In this document: piece after piece, positions 1 to 6,095 of the stretch
How positions within the stretch are numbered: the stretch's first letter is position 1
Layout: every line of letters starts with the position of its first letter
Origin: Sulfurihydrogenibium yellowstonense SS-5
GTDB lineage: Bacteria > Aquificota > Aquificia > Aquificales > Hydrogenothermaceae
Length of the DNA: 6,846 nt
Assembly: GCF_000173615.1 (NCBI RefSeq)
Contig: NZ_ABZS01000086.1
Coordinates: 1 to 6,846, forward strand
Direction: 5' to 3'
Notes under the pieces: model-generated
Seen by the model: only the letters and a program-made list of their open reading frames with translations
What the model was told of the DNA's origin: nothing
Databases searched by the model: none
Made by a program: the position numbers and the translations under genes

Positions 1-1
1 G

Positions 2-193
2 ATTTTAAAAATAACAGAGGTAAGATATAAAAATCAGCTTGCATCTATGATTGATTTACTTGATACACAAACAATGTATGACAAAATAAAGTTTGACAAG
101 GCACAAGCAGAGTATAACTGTCAATTGTCAGTATTAGAACTAAAATATCAAACTGGAAAATTAATTGAAGAAAATCAAAAGAGAGGAGAGTAA
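2..193 (+). CDS. TolC-family outer membrane efflux channel, C-terminal fragment
   Basis: The frame is open from the left edge and ends at TAA 191-193, giving the last 63 residues of a protein that begins outside the window. The fragment contains the pattern RYKNQLASMIDLLDTQ, followed by a long Gln/Ala/Lys/Glu-rich helix and ending in LKYQTGKL. This matches the last coiled-coil segment of TolC-type channels, where 'RY..G..s..dlLdaq..l..a...l..a..dy' is typical. TolC-family trimers form the outer-membrane barrel and periplasmic tunnel through which RND and ABC pumps export substrates. The adaptor gene starts 2 bases downstream and the RND permease follows, so this is very likely the cognate channel of the pump. 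The usual TolC C-terminal glycine-tryptophan ending is absent and the protein finishes with a short charged tail. The signal peptide and first repeat lie outside the window, so subfamily and substrate cannot be judged. Confidence 0.85.
   Translation: MLKITEVRYKNQLASMIDLLDTQTMYDKIKFDKAQAEYNCQLSVLELKYQTGKLIEENQKRGE
184..188 (+). promoter_or_regulatory. Ribosome binding site of the adaptor gene, inside the upstream gene
   Basis: AGGAG lies 7 bases before the ATG at 196 and within the last codons of the TolC-family gene, whose stop codon falls between this site and the start. It supports 196 as the start over the second ATG at 202. It also implies that ribosomes finishing the channel gene can reinitiate on the adaptor gene. 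Confidence 0.75.
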
Positions 194-195
194 AG

Positions 196-1362
196 ATGAA
201 AATGAGCGGACCTGTAAAGTTTATACTCTTTTTTGTTTTACCGATTGCTATCTTCATTTTATGGCTTGGAGGATTTTTATCTCACAGGGTTGAGCCGGGA
301 GAAAAGAAAGAGGTTAAAGTTGTCAGTGGACTACCTGTCTTAACAGTGGAAGAAAAACAAGCACCTAATTATTACAAAGCCGATGGTATGGTTTCGGCTG
401 ACAACAATGCAAAAGTGGCTACAAAATGGATGGGTCAAATATTAAAAATCTACGTCAAAGAAGGCGACTATGTAAAAGCCGGACAGGTTTTAGCAATTCT
501 TGATGATTCTGAGATAAAACAGCAAAAAAATGAAGCTTTAGCCGGACTGGAAGAGCTTTCTAAGGCAAGAGAAGAAGCTTTAGCAGCAAGAAAAGCAGCT
601 CTTGAAAACTACGAATTTGCAAAGAGAACTTATGAAAGATTTAAGAATCTTTATCAAGAAAATGCTATCTCAAAACAACAACTTGAAGAAATAGAAACAA
701 AAATGATTGCTGCAAAATCTATGGTTGACCAAGTAGATGCTAAATTAGGTCAGTTAAAAGCTAAAGAATCACAAGTTAAAGCTAAATTAGCTCAAGTTAA
801 TGTTATGCAAGGATATACAGTTATTAAAGCACCTTTTGATGGTTATGTTTTAAAAAAGATGAATGATGAAGGAGATATGGCAGCTCCAGGCATGCCGATT
901 TTCATCATTGGAGAGAAAAAATTACAGTTTTTAGCAAATCTTGATGAGTCATTGCTTGATAAAGTAAAAGTAGGTGATGAGCTTGATATTGATTTAAACG
1001 GTAAGGTTGTAAAAGGTAAAGTTATTGAGAAAAACTCAAACATAGACCCAATGAACAGAACCTTTAAAGTTAAGTTAAATATTCCATTTTCAGAAAATAT
1101 CACAACAGGTATGTACGGAAAATTGTTAATACCTACGGATACAAAGCCAAAAATACTTATTCCTAAAACAGCCGTGTTTAAGTGGGGTCAGCTAAATGCA
1201 GTTTATACAGTTGATAAAGATAATATAATCAGACTAACCTACGTTAAACTTGGAGAAGAGTATGGAGAATACGTAGAAGTTCTCTCTGGTTTAAAACCCG
1301 GAGACAGAATTATCCAATCTAACATAGAAAAAGCTTGTGATGGATGTAGGTTAGGAGGATAA
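196..1362 (+). CDS. RND efflux periplasmic adaptor (membrane fusion protein, HlyD/AcrA type)
   Basis: This 388-residue protein bridges an inner-membrane RND pump and a TolC-type channel. Residues 9-28 form one hydrophobic segment. There is no lipobox cysteine, so it is probably anchored by an N-terminal membrane helix rather than a lipid. The first lipoyl half-motif is near 72-103 (GQILKIYVKEGDYVKAGQVL). A coiled-coil hairpin follows at about 106-205, and the second lipoyl half is at 207-238 (IKAPFDGYV, then EGD..APG). The hairpin tip carries R148, L152 and S159 with RxxxLxxxxxxS spacing, the motif known from AcrA-type adaptors to dock on the TolC tip. A beta-barrel domain at about 240-315 and a membrane-proximal domain to the end (VLSGLKPGDR) complete the usual order. 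ATG 196 was chosen for its ribosome binding site. The gene sits 2 bases after the channel gene and 3 before the permease gene. The C-terminus is odd: C381 and C384 form a CDGC motif where relatives usually have a plain DGA-like ending. The substrate is unknown. Confidence 0.93.
   Translation: MKMSGPVKFILFFVLPIAIFILWLGGFLSHRVEPGEKKEVKVVSGLPVLTVEEKQAPNYYKADGMVSADNNAKVATKWMGQILKIYVKEGDYVKAGQVLAILDDSEIKQQKNEALAGLEELSKAREEALAARKAALENYEFAKRTYERFKNLYQENAISKQQLEEIETKMIAAKSMVDQVDAKLGQLKAKESQVKAKLAQVNVMQGYTVIKAPFDGYVLKKMNDEGDMAAPGMPIFIIGEKKLQFLANLDESLLDKVKVGDELDIDLNGKVVKGKVIEKNSNIDPMNRTFKVKLNIPFSENITTGMYGKLLIPTDTKPKILIPKTAVFKWGQLNAVYTVDKDNIIRLTYVKLGEEYGEYVEVLSGLKPGDRIIQSNIEKACDGCRLGG
1353..1358 (+). 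promoter_or_regulatory. Ribosome binding site of the RND permease gene, inside the adaptor gene
   Basis: AGGAGG lies 7 bases before ATG 1366 and within the last two sense codons of the adaptor gene (stop 1360-1362). It fixes the permease start and, with the 3-base gap, points to translational coupling of adaptor and pump. Confidence 0.8.
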
Positions 1363-1365
1363 AGA

Positions 1366-4300
1366 ATGAACAATTTAGGACTTGCCGGTAGAATTGCTAA
1401 GTATTTTATAAACTCTAAGCTAACGCCGCTTTTAGTAGTGGCTTCTTTACTCCTTGGATTTTTTGCAGTATTTACAACATCAAGGGATGAAGAGCCACAG
1501 ATTGTGGTTCCAATGATCGATATTATGGTTCCATATCCAGGAGCCAAATCAGATACGGTTAACAATCTTATTGTAAAACCACTTGAAAAATTAATGTGGG
1601 AAATTCCGGATGTTGAGTACGTTTATTCTTATGCCGGGGACGGTTTTGGTATAGTAACAGTTAGATTTAAAGTAGGAGCAAATCCGGAAGATAGCTTAGT
1701 AAAACTATACAGCAAAGTAATGTCTAACTATTACAGAATGCCTGAAGGGGCAATGCAGCCTATTATAAAACCAAAATCTATTGATGATGTGCCTATCTTG
1801 TCAATCACATTACACAGTGATAAATACTCTTCTTATGATTTAAGGAGAATAGCAGAAGTTATAGAAGATGAAATAAAACAGCTTCCAAATATATCAGAGA
1901 CTACAATCATAGGCTCAAAACCAAAAGAAATAGATATTCTTTTTGACCCTGCAAAATTAAACGCCTATAACATCATGCTTCCGCAGGTAGTTCAGGCTCT
2001 TCAAAATGGAAACATTTCTCTTCCATCGGGAGAGTTTGATAAAGATGGTTACAGATACAAAGTTAGAACAGGTCAGTTTTTAAAGTCAAAAGAAGATGTT
2101 GAAAATGTTGTAGTTGCGGTTTATAACAATGCACCTATTAGAATTAAAGATATAGCAAAAGTTGAAGAAGGTGAAGGTGAGATAGAAAATTACGTTCAGT
2201 TTGGATATGGCGCGGCATCAAATCAAGCTTCTAAACCGATCGAAAACGCAGTATCCATTGCAGTAGCTAAAAAAACCGGAAGTAATGCTGTTATAGTTGC
2301 TGAAAATGTTATTGAAAAATTAAACGAAATGAAGGGCAAAATCATTCCTTCCGATGTGAGCTTTACAATCACAAGAAACTATGGAGAAACTGCATCAGAA
2401 AAAGCAAACGAACTAATAGAGCACCTACTCATAGCTACTTTTTCTATAGTTCTTTTGATTGCAGTAACTCTTGGATTTAGAGAATCTTTAATTGTTGCAG
2501 TAACAATTCCGGTTACACTTGCTATTGCACTATTTTTAAGCGAAATGTACGGATACTCATTAAACAGGGTTACACTTTTCGCACTCATTTTCTCTATTGG
2601 TATCCTTGTTGATAACTCTATCGTTGTTCTTGAAAACATTCACAGATGGTTTTCTATGAGAAAACTTCCAATGGAAGATGCAGCAGTGGTAGCTACTGAC
2701 GAAGTTGGAAACCCTACTATATTAGCAACCTTCGCTGTTATTGTTGCACTTCTTCCAATGGCATTTGTTACAGGTCTTATGGGACCATACATGAGACCAA
2801 TACCGATTAATTCATCTGTTGCAATGTTTTTCTCAATGCTTTTAGCATTTATCTTAACTCCTTACTTGGCCGTTAGATGGCTAAAGCATGATGAAGCACA
2901 TGAAAGTCCGGAAGCTTTAGGAAGAGAAGATGAAGCAAGAGCAGGCTTCTTGGTAAGATTATTTAATAAAATCTATATGCCGCTTTTTAATAGCAGAGCT
3001 AAAAGATGGATTTTCTTAGGCTTTGCAGGAATGCTGTTGGTTGTATCAGCATTACTCCTTGTAAGTAGGGCTGTTCTTGTAAAAATGCTACCATACGACA
3101 ACAAAAGTGAGTTGCAAGTTGTATTAGACATGCCGGAGGGAACACCTCTACAAGAAACATATAGAGTAGCAAAACAGATAGCAGATTATATTAAAAACGT
3201 TAACGAAGTAAAAAACTATGTCATCTATGTAGGTCAACCGGCACCATTCGACTTTAACGGTTTAGTAAGACACTACTACTTAAGAGAAGCTCCGAATTTA
3301 GCTCAAATACATATTAATCTTATTGGTAAACATGATAGAAAAGCACAATCTCACGAGATAGCAGAAAGAATTAGGGATGAAGTAGCAAGAATTGCAAAAG
3401 CTAACGGGGCTAAATATGTAGCAGTAGTAGAACCACCACCCGGACCACCGGTATTATCTCCAATTGTTGCGGAAGTTTACGGACCAGATTATAAAGGACA
3501 GCTTGAAGTAGCTAATCAAATCAAAAAAATATTTGAAAATACACCCGGTATTATAGACGTAGGCATTTATGCTAACTATCTACAAAGAGAATTTCAAATA
3601 GATATAGATAGGGAAAAAGCAAAAAGATATGGATTGTCGGAAGATGTTATTGTAAAAACAGTTAGAATTGCTTTGGCAGGACATAAAGTAGGATTAATCC
3701 AATCATCAGATGATTTACATCCTGTCTCCATAGTTGTGAGATTAGATGAAAAATACAGAGGAAGCATTGAAGATATTCTATCTATGAAAATACCTACTCC
3801 TATGGGAGGAATACCACTTAATTCTTTAGTGACCGTTAAGCCTGCAACTACCGAACATGATATTTACAGAAAGAATCTACAACCGGTTGTTTATGTGATA
3901 GCAAACGTTAACGATAAACTTGGTAGCCCAGTTTACCCAATCCTTGACCTTTGGGACAAAATTAAAAATATTAAAACTCCTGATGGAAGAGGTGTAGAAG
4001 AATTATTAACCCATCAGCCAGAATTGACTGATAGATACTATGTAAAATGGGACGGAGAATGGCAAGTAACCTACGAAACATTTAGAGATATGGGTATAGC
4101 ATTTGGAGTTGCTATTGTAGTTTTATACATTTTATTAGTTGGTTGGTTTAAATCTTTCAAAATGCCTGCAGTCATAATGTCTCCAATACCATTTACATTA
4201 GTTGGTATTGTACCAGGACACTTTTTAATGGGAGCATTTTTTACAGCTACATCAATGATAGGATTTATTGCATTAGCTGGTATCATTCTAAGAAACTCAA

Positions 4301-4611
4301 TTCTTTTGGTAGAATTTGCAGAGCAGAAATTAAAGGAAGGATTACCTTTAGAAGAAGCATTATTGGAAGCTGGAATAGTAAGAACAAGACCAATTTTACT
4401 TACAGCTGCGGCAATAGTTGTTGGTGCGTTTGTTATCATCTTTGACCCAATCTTTAATGGTCTTGCGATCGCGTTAATATTTGGTACAATTGCATCAACT
4501 TTATTAACTCTTGTGGTTGTACCAGTGCTTTATTACATGATAGTTGGAGAAGAGAGAAAATTACACCTTTGCCCAGCAGTTCCAATCGACGCTAAAAAAG
4601 AAGAATGCTAA
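1366..4611 (+). CDS. RND-family efflux permease (AcrB-like inner-membrane pump)
   Basis: This 1081-residue protein is a proton-driven RND exporter subunit, slightly longer than AcrB (about 1050). It shows the two-fold RND layout: TM1 near 17-37, a large periplasmic domain, TM2-TM6 near 354-502, TM7 near 548-567, a second periplasmic domain, and TM8-TM12 near 909-1062. Motifs include SRDEEPQI after TM1, GILVDNSIVVLENIHR on TM4 and GIILRNSILLVEFAE on TM10. The stretch EPPPGPPVLSPIVAEVYGP starts at 689, and KWDGEWQVTYETFRDMG precedes TM8. The last two, from memory, belong to a branch of 'acriflavin resistance' permeases distinct from classical AcrB. The AcrB relay Asp407/Asp408/Lys940 aligns with D416, N417 and R976 here. 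That argues against a heavy-metal CusA-type pump, but the substrate remains unknown. The start is set by the AGGAGG at 1353. The gene ends with tandem in-frame stops (TAA TGA) and an intrinsic terminator. The C-terminal tail has two cysteines, one being the last residue (C1081). It closes the channel-adaptor-pump operon. Confidence 0.95.
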   Translation: MNNLGLAGRIAKYFINSKLTPLLVVASLLLGFFAVFTTSRDEEPQIVVPMIDIMVPYPGAKSDTVNNLIVKPLEKLMWEIPDVEYVYSYAGDGFGIVTVRFKVGANPEDSLVKLYSKVMSNYYRMPEGAMQPIIKPKSIDDVPILSITLHSDKYSSYDLRRIAEVIEDEIKQLPNISETTIIGSKPKEIDILFDPAKLNAYNIMLPQVVQALQNGNISLPSGEFDKDGYRYKVRTGQFLKSKEDVENVVVAVYNNAPIRIKDIAKVEEGEGEIENYVQFGYGAASNQASKPIENAVSIAVAKKTGSNAVIVAENVIEKLNEMKGKIIPSDVSFTITRNYGETASEKANELIEHLLIATFSIVLLIAVTLGFRESLIVAVTIPVTLAIALFLSEMYGYSLNRVTLFALIFSIGILVDNSIVVLENIHRWFSMRKLPMEDAAVVATDEVGNPTILATFAVIVALLPMAFVTGLMGPYMRPIPINSSVAMFFSMLLAFILTPYLAVRWLKHDEAHESPEALGREDEARAGFLVRLFNKIYMPLFNSRAKRWIFLGFAGMLLVVSALLLVSRAVLVKMLPYDNKSELQVVLDMPEGTPLQETYRVAKQIADYIKNVNEVKNYVIYVGQPAPFDFNGLVRHYYLREAPNLAQIHINLIGKHDRKAQSHEIAERIRDEVARIAKANGAKYVAVVEPPPGPPVLSPIVAEVYGPDYKGQLEVANQIKKIFENTPGIIDVGIYANYLQREFQIDIDREKAKRYGLSEDVIVKTVRIALAGHKVGLIQSSDDLHPVSIVVRLDEKYRGSIEDILSMKIPTPMGGIPLNSLVTVKPATTEHDIYRKNLQPVVYVIANVNDKLGSPVYPILDLWDKIKNIKTPDGRGVEELLTHQPELTDRYYVKWDGEWQVTYETFRDMGIAFGVAIVVLYILLVGWFKSFKMPAVIMSPIPFTLVGIVPGHFLMGAFFTATSMIGFIALAGIILRNSILLVEFAEQKLKEGLPLEEALLEAGIVRTRPILLTAAAIVVGAFVIIFDPIFNGLAIALIFGTIASTLLTLVVVPVLYYMIVGEERKLHLCPAVPIDAKKEEC

Positions 4612-4621
4612 TGATATAATT

Positions 4622-4650
4622 GGGAGGGGGTTTTGACCCCCACCCTTTTT
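4622..4650 (+). terminator. Intrinsic terminator of the efflux operon
   Basis: GGGAGGGGG (4622-4630) pairs with CCCCCACCC (4637-4645) around a TTTTGA loop, with one A-A mismatch in the stem. Five T's (4646-4650) follow. It lies 11 bases after the permease stop codon. On the opposite strand the stem is followed by AATTATAT rather than a T-run, so it is probably one-directional and would not stop transcripts from mnmA. Confidence 0.92.
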
Positions 4651-4855
4651 GAAAAAGATAAGAGATTCTCATCACTTTATTTATCACCAAAAAGCCGAAA
4701 AGACAAAAGATTAATTTCTTGAAGGATTGATTTCCATTAATAGAAAAAGAGTAAAAAAGATTATTCCAACTTTAGAGCGCCAAATGAGAAAATTTTTAAC
4801 GTGTTATGTGTTAAGTGCGATTCATGACTTGCTCCTACTCTTTCACTTTCTTTGT

Positions 4856-4888
4856 CAATCCTGAAGATTGTGGTCCGGAGGATCTTTT
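4856..4888 (+). other. Two adjacent small hairpins followed by a T-run (possible weak terminator)
   Basis: CAATC (4856-4860) pairs with GATTG (4866-4870) around CTGAA. Immediately after, GGTCC (4872-4876) pairs with GGATC (4880-4884), including one G-U pair, around GGA; TTTT (4885-4888) follows. On the - strand the G-U pair becomes A-C and there is no T-run, so the structure makes sense only for a + transcript. It could be the 3' end of a small RNA or a back-up terminator. The stems are only 5 bp, so chance is a real alternative. Confidence 0.3.
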
Positions 4889-4898
4889 CTATTACTGT

Positions 4899-4913
4899 AT
4901 TATTATTATTATT
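4899..4913. repeat. (ATT)5 trinucleotide microsatellite
   Basis: Five perfect ATT units lie in the convergent intergenic region, outside any gene. Short tracts of this kind arise by slippage in AT-rich DNA. No regulatory role is visible because no promoter is evident beside it. Confidence 0.8.
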
Positions 4914-4960
4914 TGAAGTAAAAGAATATTATTTACCGGCTGCAGAATAACTTTGATTAT

Positions 4961-4985
4961 TAAAAATAACCCCTCCTTATTCTTA
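4961..4985. other. AU-rich hairpin presenting a CCCCTCC / GGAGGGG loop
   Basis: Arms 4961-4969 and 4977-4985 pair over 9 positions, leaving a 7-base loop (4970-4976). Read on -, all nine positions pair (one as G-U) and the loop is GGAGGGG. Read on +, eight pair with one A-C mismatch and the loop is CCCCTCC, complementary to a Shine-Dalgarno core. On - it lies about 50 bases past the mnmA stop codon and could act as the 3' hairpin of the pilC-mnmA transcript. An almost pure A-U stem without a separate U-run is a poor intrinsic terminator. Confidence 0.4.
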
Positions 4986-5034
4986 TGGAACACTAAGCAT
5001 CCCTATAATCCTTTAAATTGTTTAACTCTCATTT

Positions 5035-6093
5035 CTAACTTCTTGAGATAATTCCACCACCAAGTAAAGTATCACCATCATAAACAGCTAATATTTGACC
5101 GGGTGCAAACCTTGGCACCTTCTCTTCAAAAATTACAGTTAAATTTTCTCCGTCAAAATGATATTCCTTGGCTTTTATAGGTTTTTGTTTATACCTTCCT
5201 TGAACTTCTATTTTTTTCCATTTTTCAATTGGCACTAAAAAGTTAAAATCCTTAGCAACAACTTTATCTGTAAGCAAATAATCTTTTTCACCCACTACTA
5301 TTTTATTATTAAGCGCATCCTTTTCTATTACATATAAAGGTTCTTTCCATGCAATATTTAAACCTCTTCTTTGTCCGATTGTATAGTTCTCTATGCCCTT
5401 ATGTCTACCTAAAACTTTTCCAGAAATATGAACTATTTCTCCTTCGTTAGTTTTAATATTCAATGTTTTAAAATATTCTTCCGGAGATTTGCCTTTTGTA
5501 AAGCAGATTTCAAAGCTTTCTTCTTTTTGACTAACAGGTATTTTATTTTCCTGTGCTATTTTTCTAACCTCTTCTTTTGTTAAATTACCAAGCGGAAATA
5601 TCAAAGTATCAACCACTTCTCTCTCCACTAAAGCCATAAAATACGATTGATCTTTATTTTTATCTATACCTCTTTTTAAAACTTTAACACCATCCTCAAT
5701 ATCTGTTCTTATGTAATGACCCGTTGCTAAGTAATCAAAACCTAAGCTTTTAATATATTTTGCAAAAAGCCCAGTTTTTACTTCTCTATTGCAGATACTA
5801 CAAGGGTTTGGTGTCAAGCCAGATTTATAGCCTTCTATAAAATAATTGATTACTTTTTTCTCAAAAATGTCTTTCCAATTGATTACATAATGAGGAATTT
5901 CTAAAAATTCAGCTACTTTTTTTGCATCTAAAATATCTTTATCAGAACAGCATACTTGAGTGTCAACCTCACAGGAGTCTATGTCTGTAAATTTTAAGCT
6001 TATGCCAACGACTTCGTAACCTTGTTTTTTCAATAGAAATGCAGCAGTGGAGCTGTCTACTCCACCGCTTAAACCAACAACAACTTTTTTCAT
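5035..6093 (-). CDS. mnmA: tRNA-specific 2-thiouridylase MnmA (TrmU)
   Basis: This 352-residue cytoplasmic enzyme uses ATP to adenylate the wobble uridine (U34) of tRNA-Lys, -Glu and -Gln. It then replaces the 2-oxygen with sulfur passed along a persulfide relay, giving the 2-thio part of mnm5s2U. The N-terminal PP-loop SGGVDSS at 9-15 binds ATP. The catalytic cysteine pair is C101 (in PNPCSICNREVK) and C197 (in FEICFTKGKSPEEYF), matching the E. coli Cys102/Cys199 arrangement. Other family marks are CCS at 49-51, ATGHY at 123-127, KDQSYF at 147-152 and IGQRRGL at 239-245. The C-terminal barrel ends in RFAPGQILAVYDGD and LGGGIISRS. Length is normal for the family (about 350-370). The ATG at 6093 begins the conserved MKKVVVGLSGG and overlaps the stop of the upstream pilC-like gene by one base. 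There is no strong ribosome binding site, so translation probably depends on coupling. The stop is TAG at 5037-5035. The function is essentially certain. Confidence 0.97.
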   Translation of the reverse strand: MKKVVVGLSGGVDSSTAAFLLKKQGYEVVGISLKFTDIDSCEVDTQVCCSDKDILDAKKVAEFLEIPHYVINWKDIFEKKVINYFIEGYKSGLTPNPCSICNREVKTGLFAKYIKSLGFDYLATGHYIRTDIEDGVKVLKRGIDKNKDQSYFMALVEREVVDTLIFPLGNLTKEEVRKIAQENKIPVSQKEESFEICFTKGKSPEEYFKTLNIKTNEGEIVHISGKVLGRHKGIENYTIGQRRGLNIAWKEPLYVIEKDALNNKIVVGEKDYLLTDKVVAKDFNFLVPIEKWKKIEVQGRYKQKPIKAKEYHFDGENLTVIFEEKVPRFAPGQILAVYDGDTLLGGGIISRS

Positions 6094-6095
6094 TA
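6091..6095 (-). promoter_or_regulatory. TAATG stop/start overlap coupling the pilC-like gene to mnmA
   Basis: On the - strand TAA (6095-6093) ends the pilC-like gene and ATG (6093-6091) starts mnmA, sharing one A. No convincing Shine-Dalgarno sequence lies just upstream of the ATG; the nearest purine-rich match is a weak GGTGA. Termination-reinitiation is therefore the likely way mnmA is translated. Confidence 0.7.

Larger units (their letters stand above)
4651..5034. other. Convergent intergenic region without a recognisable gene
   Basis: These 384 bases lie between the efflux-operon terminator and the mnmA stop codon. All frames are broken by frequent stops. The longest ATG frame I followed by hand encodes about 26 residues (4784-4864, +) with no ribosome binding site and no recognisable content. 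I see no tRNA cloverleaf, no CRISPR repeat and no insertion-sequence ends. What it does hold is an (ATT)5 tract, a pair of small hairpins with a T-run on +, and an AU-rich hairpin with a C-rich (+) or G-rich (-) loop. No promoter with well-spaced -35 and -10 boxes was found. It is unusually long for a region between genes in such a compact stretch, so an untranslated RNA or a decayed gene is possible but unproven. Confidence 0.6.

Noticed and set aside
4465..4472. GCGATCGC palindrome resembling the HIP1 repeat of cyanobacteria
   Set aside because: I noticed only one full copy, inside permease codons, so there is no sign of a repeat family.
4615..4620. Perfect TATAAT just after the permease stop codon
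   Set aside because: There is no -35 match at the right distance, and it lies immediately before a strong terminator, so a promoter here would drive almost nothing.
4784..4864. 26-codon ATG frame on + in the intergenic region, hydrophobic and Leu/Phe-rich
   Set aside because: It has no ribosome binding site and no promoter, and it overlaps the small hairpin. Short frames of this size are expected by chance.
4871..4884. GGTCCGGAGGA resembles the GGTCCGGAAGGA core of bacterial SRP RNA
   Set aside because: The GGAA tetraloop is broken, the AGCAG that should follow is missing, and no long complementary arms flank it. The resemblance is limited to a few bases.
4972..4979. TAAGGAGG on the - strand, a near-perfect ribosome binding site
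   Set aside because: No ATG, GTG or TTG lies within the usual distance downstream and the frames close quickly, so it does not start a gene. It is reported only as part of the hairpin.
5004..5009. Second TATAAT on + near the mnmA stop codon
   Set aside because: No -35 box lies 16-18 bases upstream, and it would transcribe antisense into mnmA. AT-rich DNA yields such hexamers by chance.
4985..5034. Possible CRISPR-like repeat ending TTTCTAAC near the mnmA 3' end
   Set aside because: Only one copy exists and there are no regularly spaced repeats.
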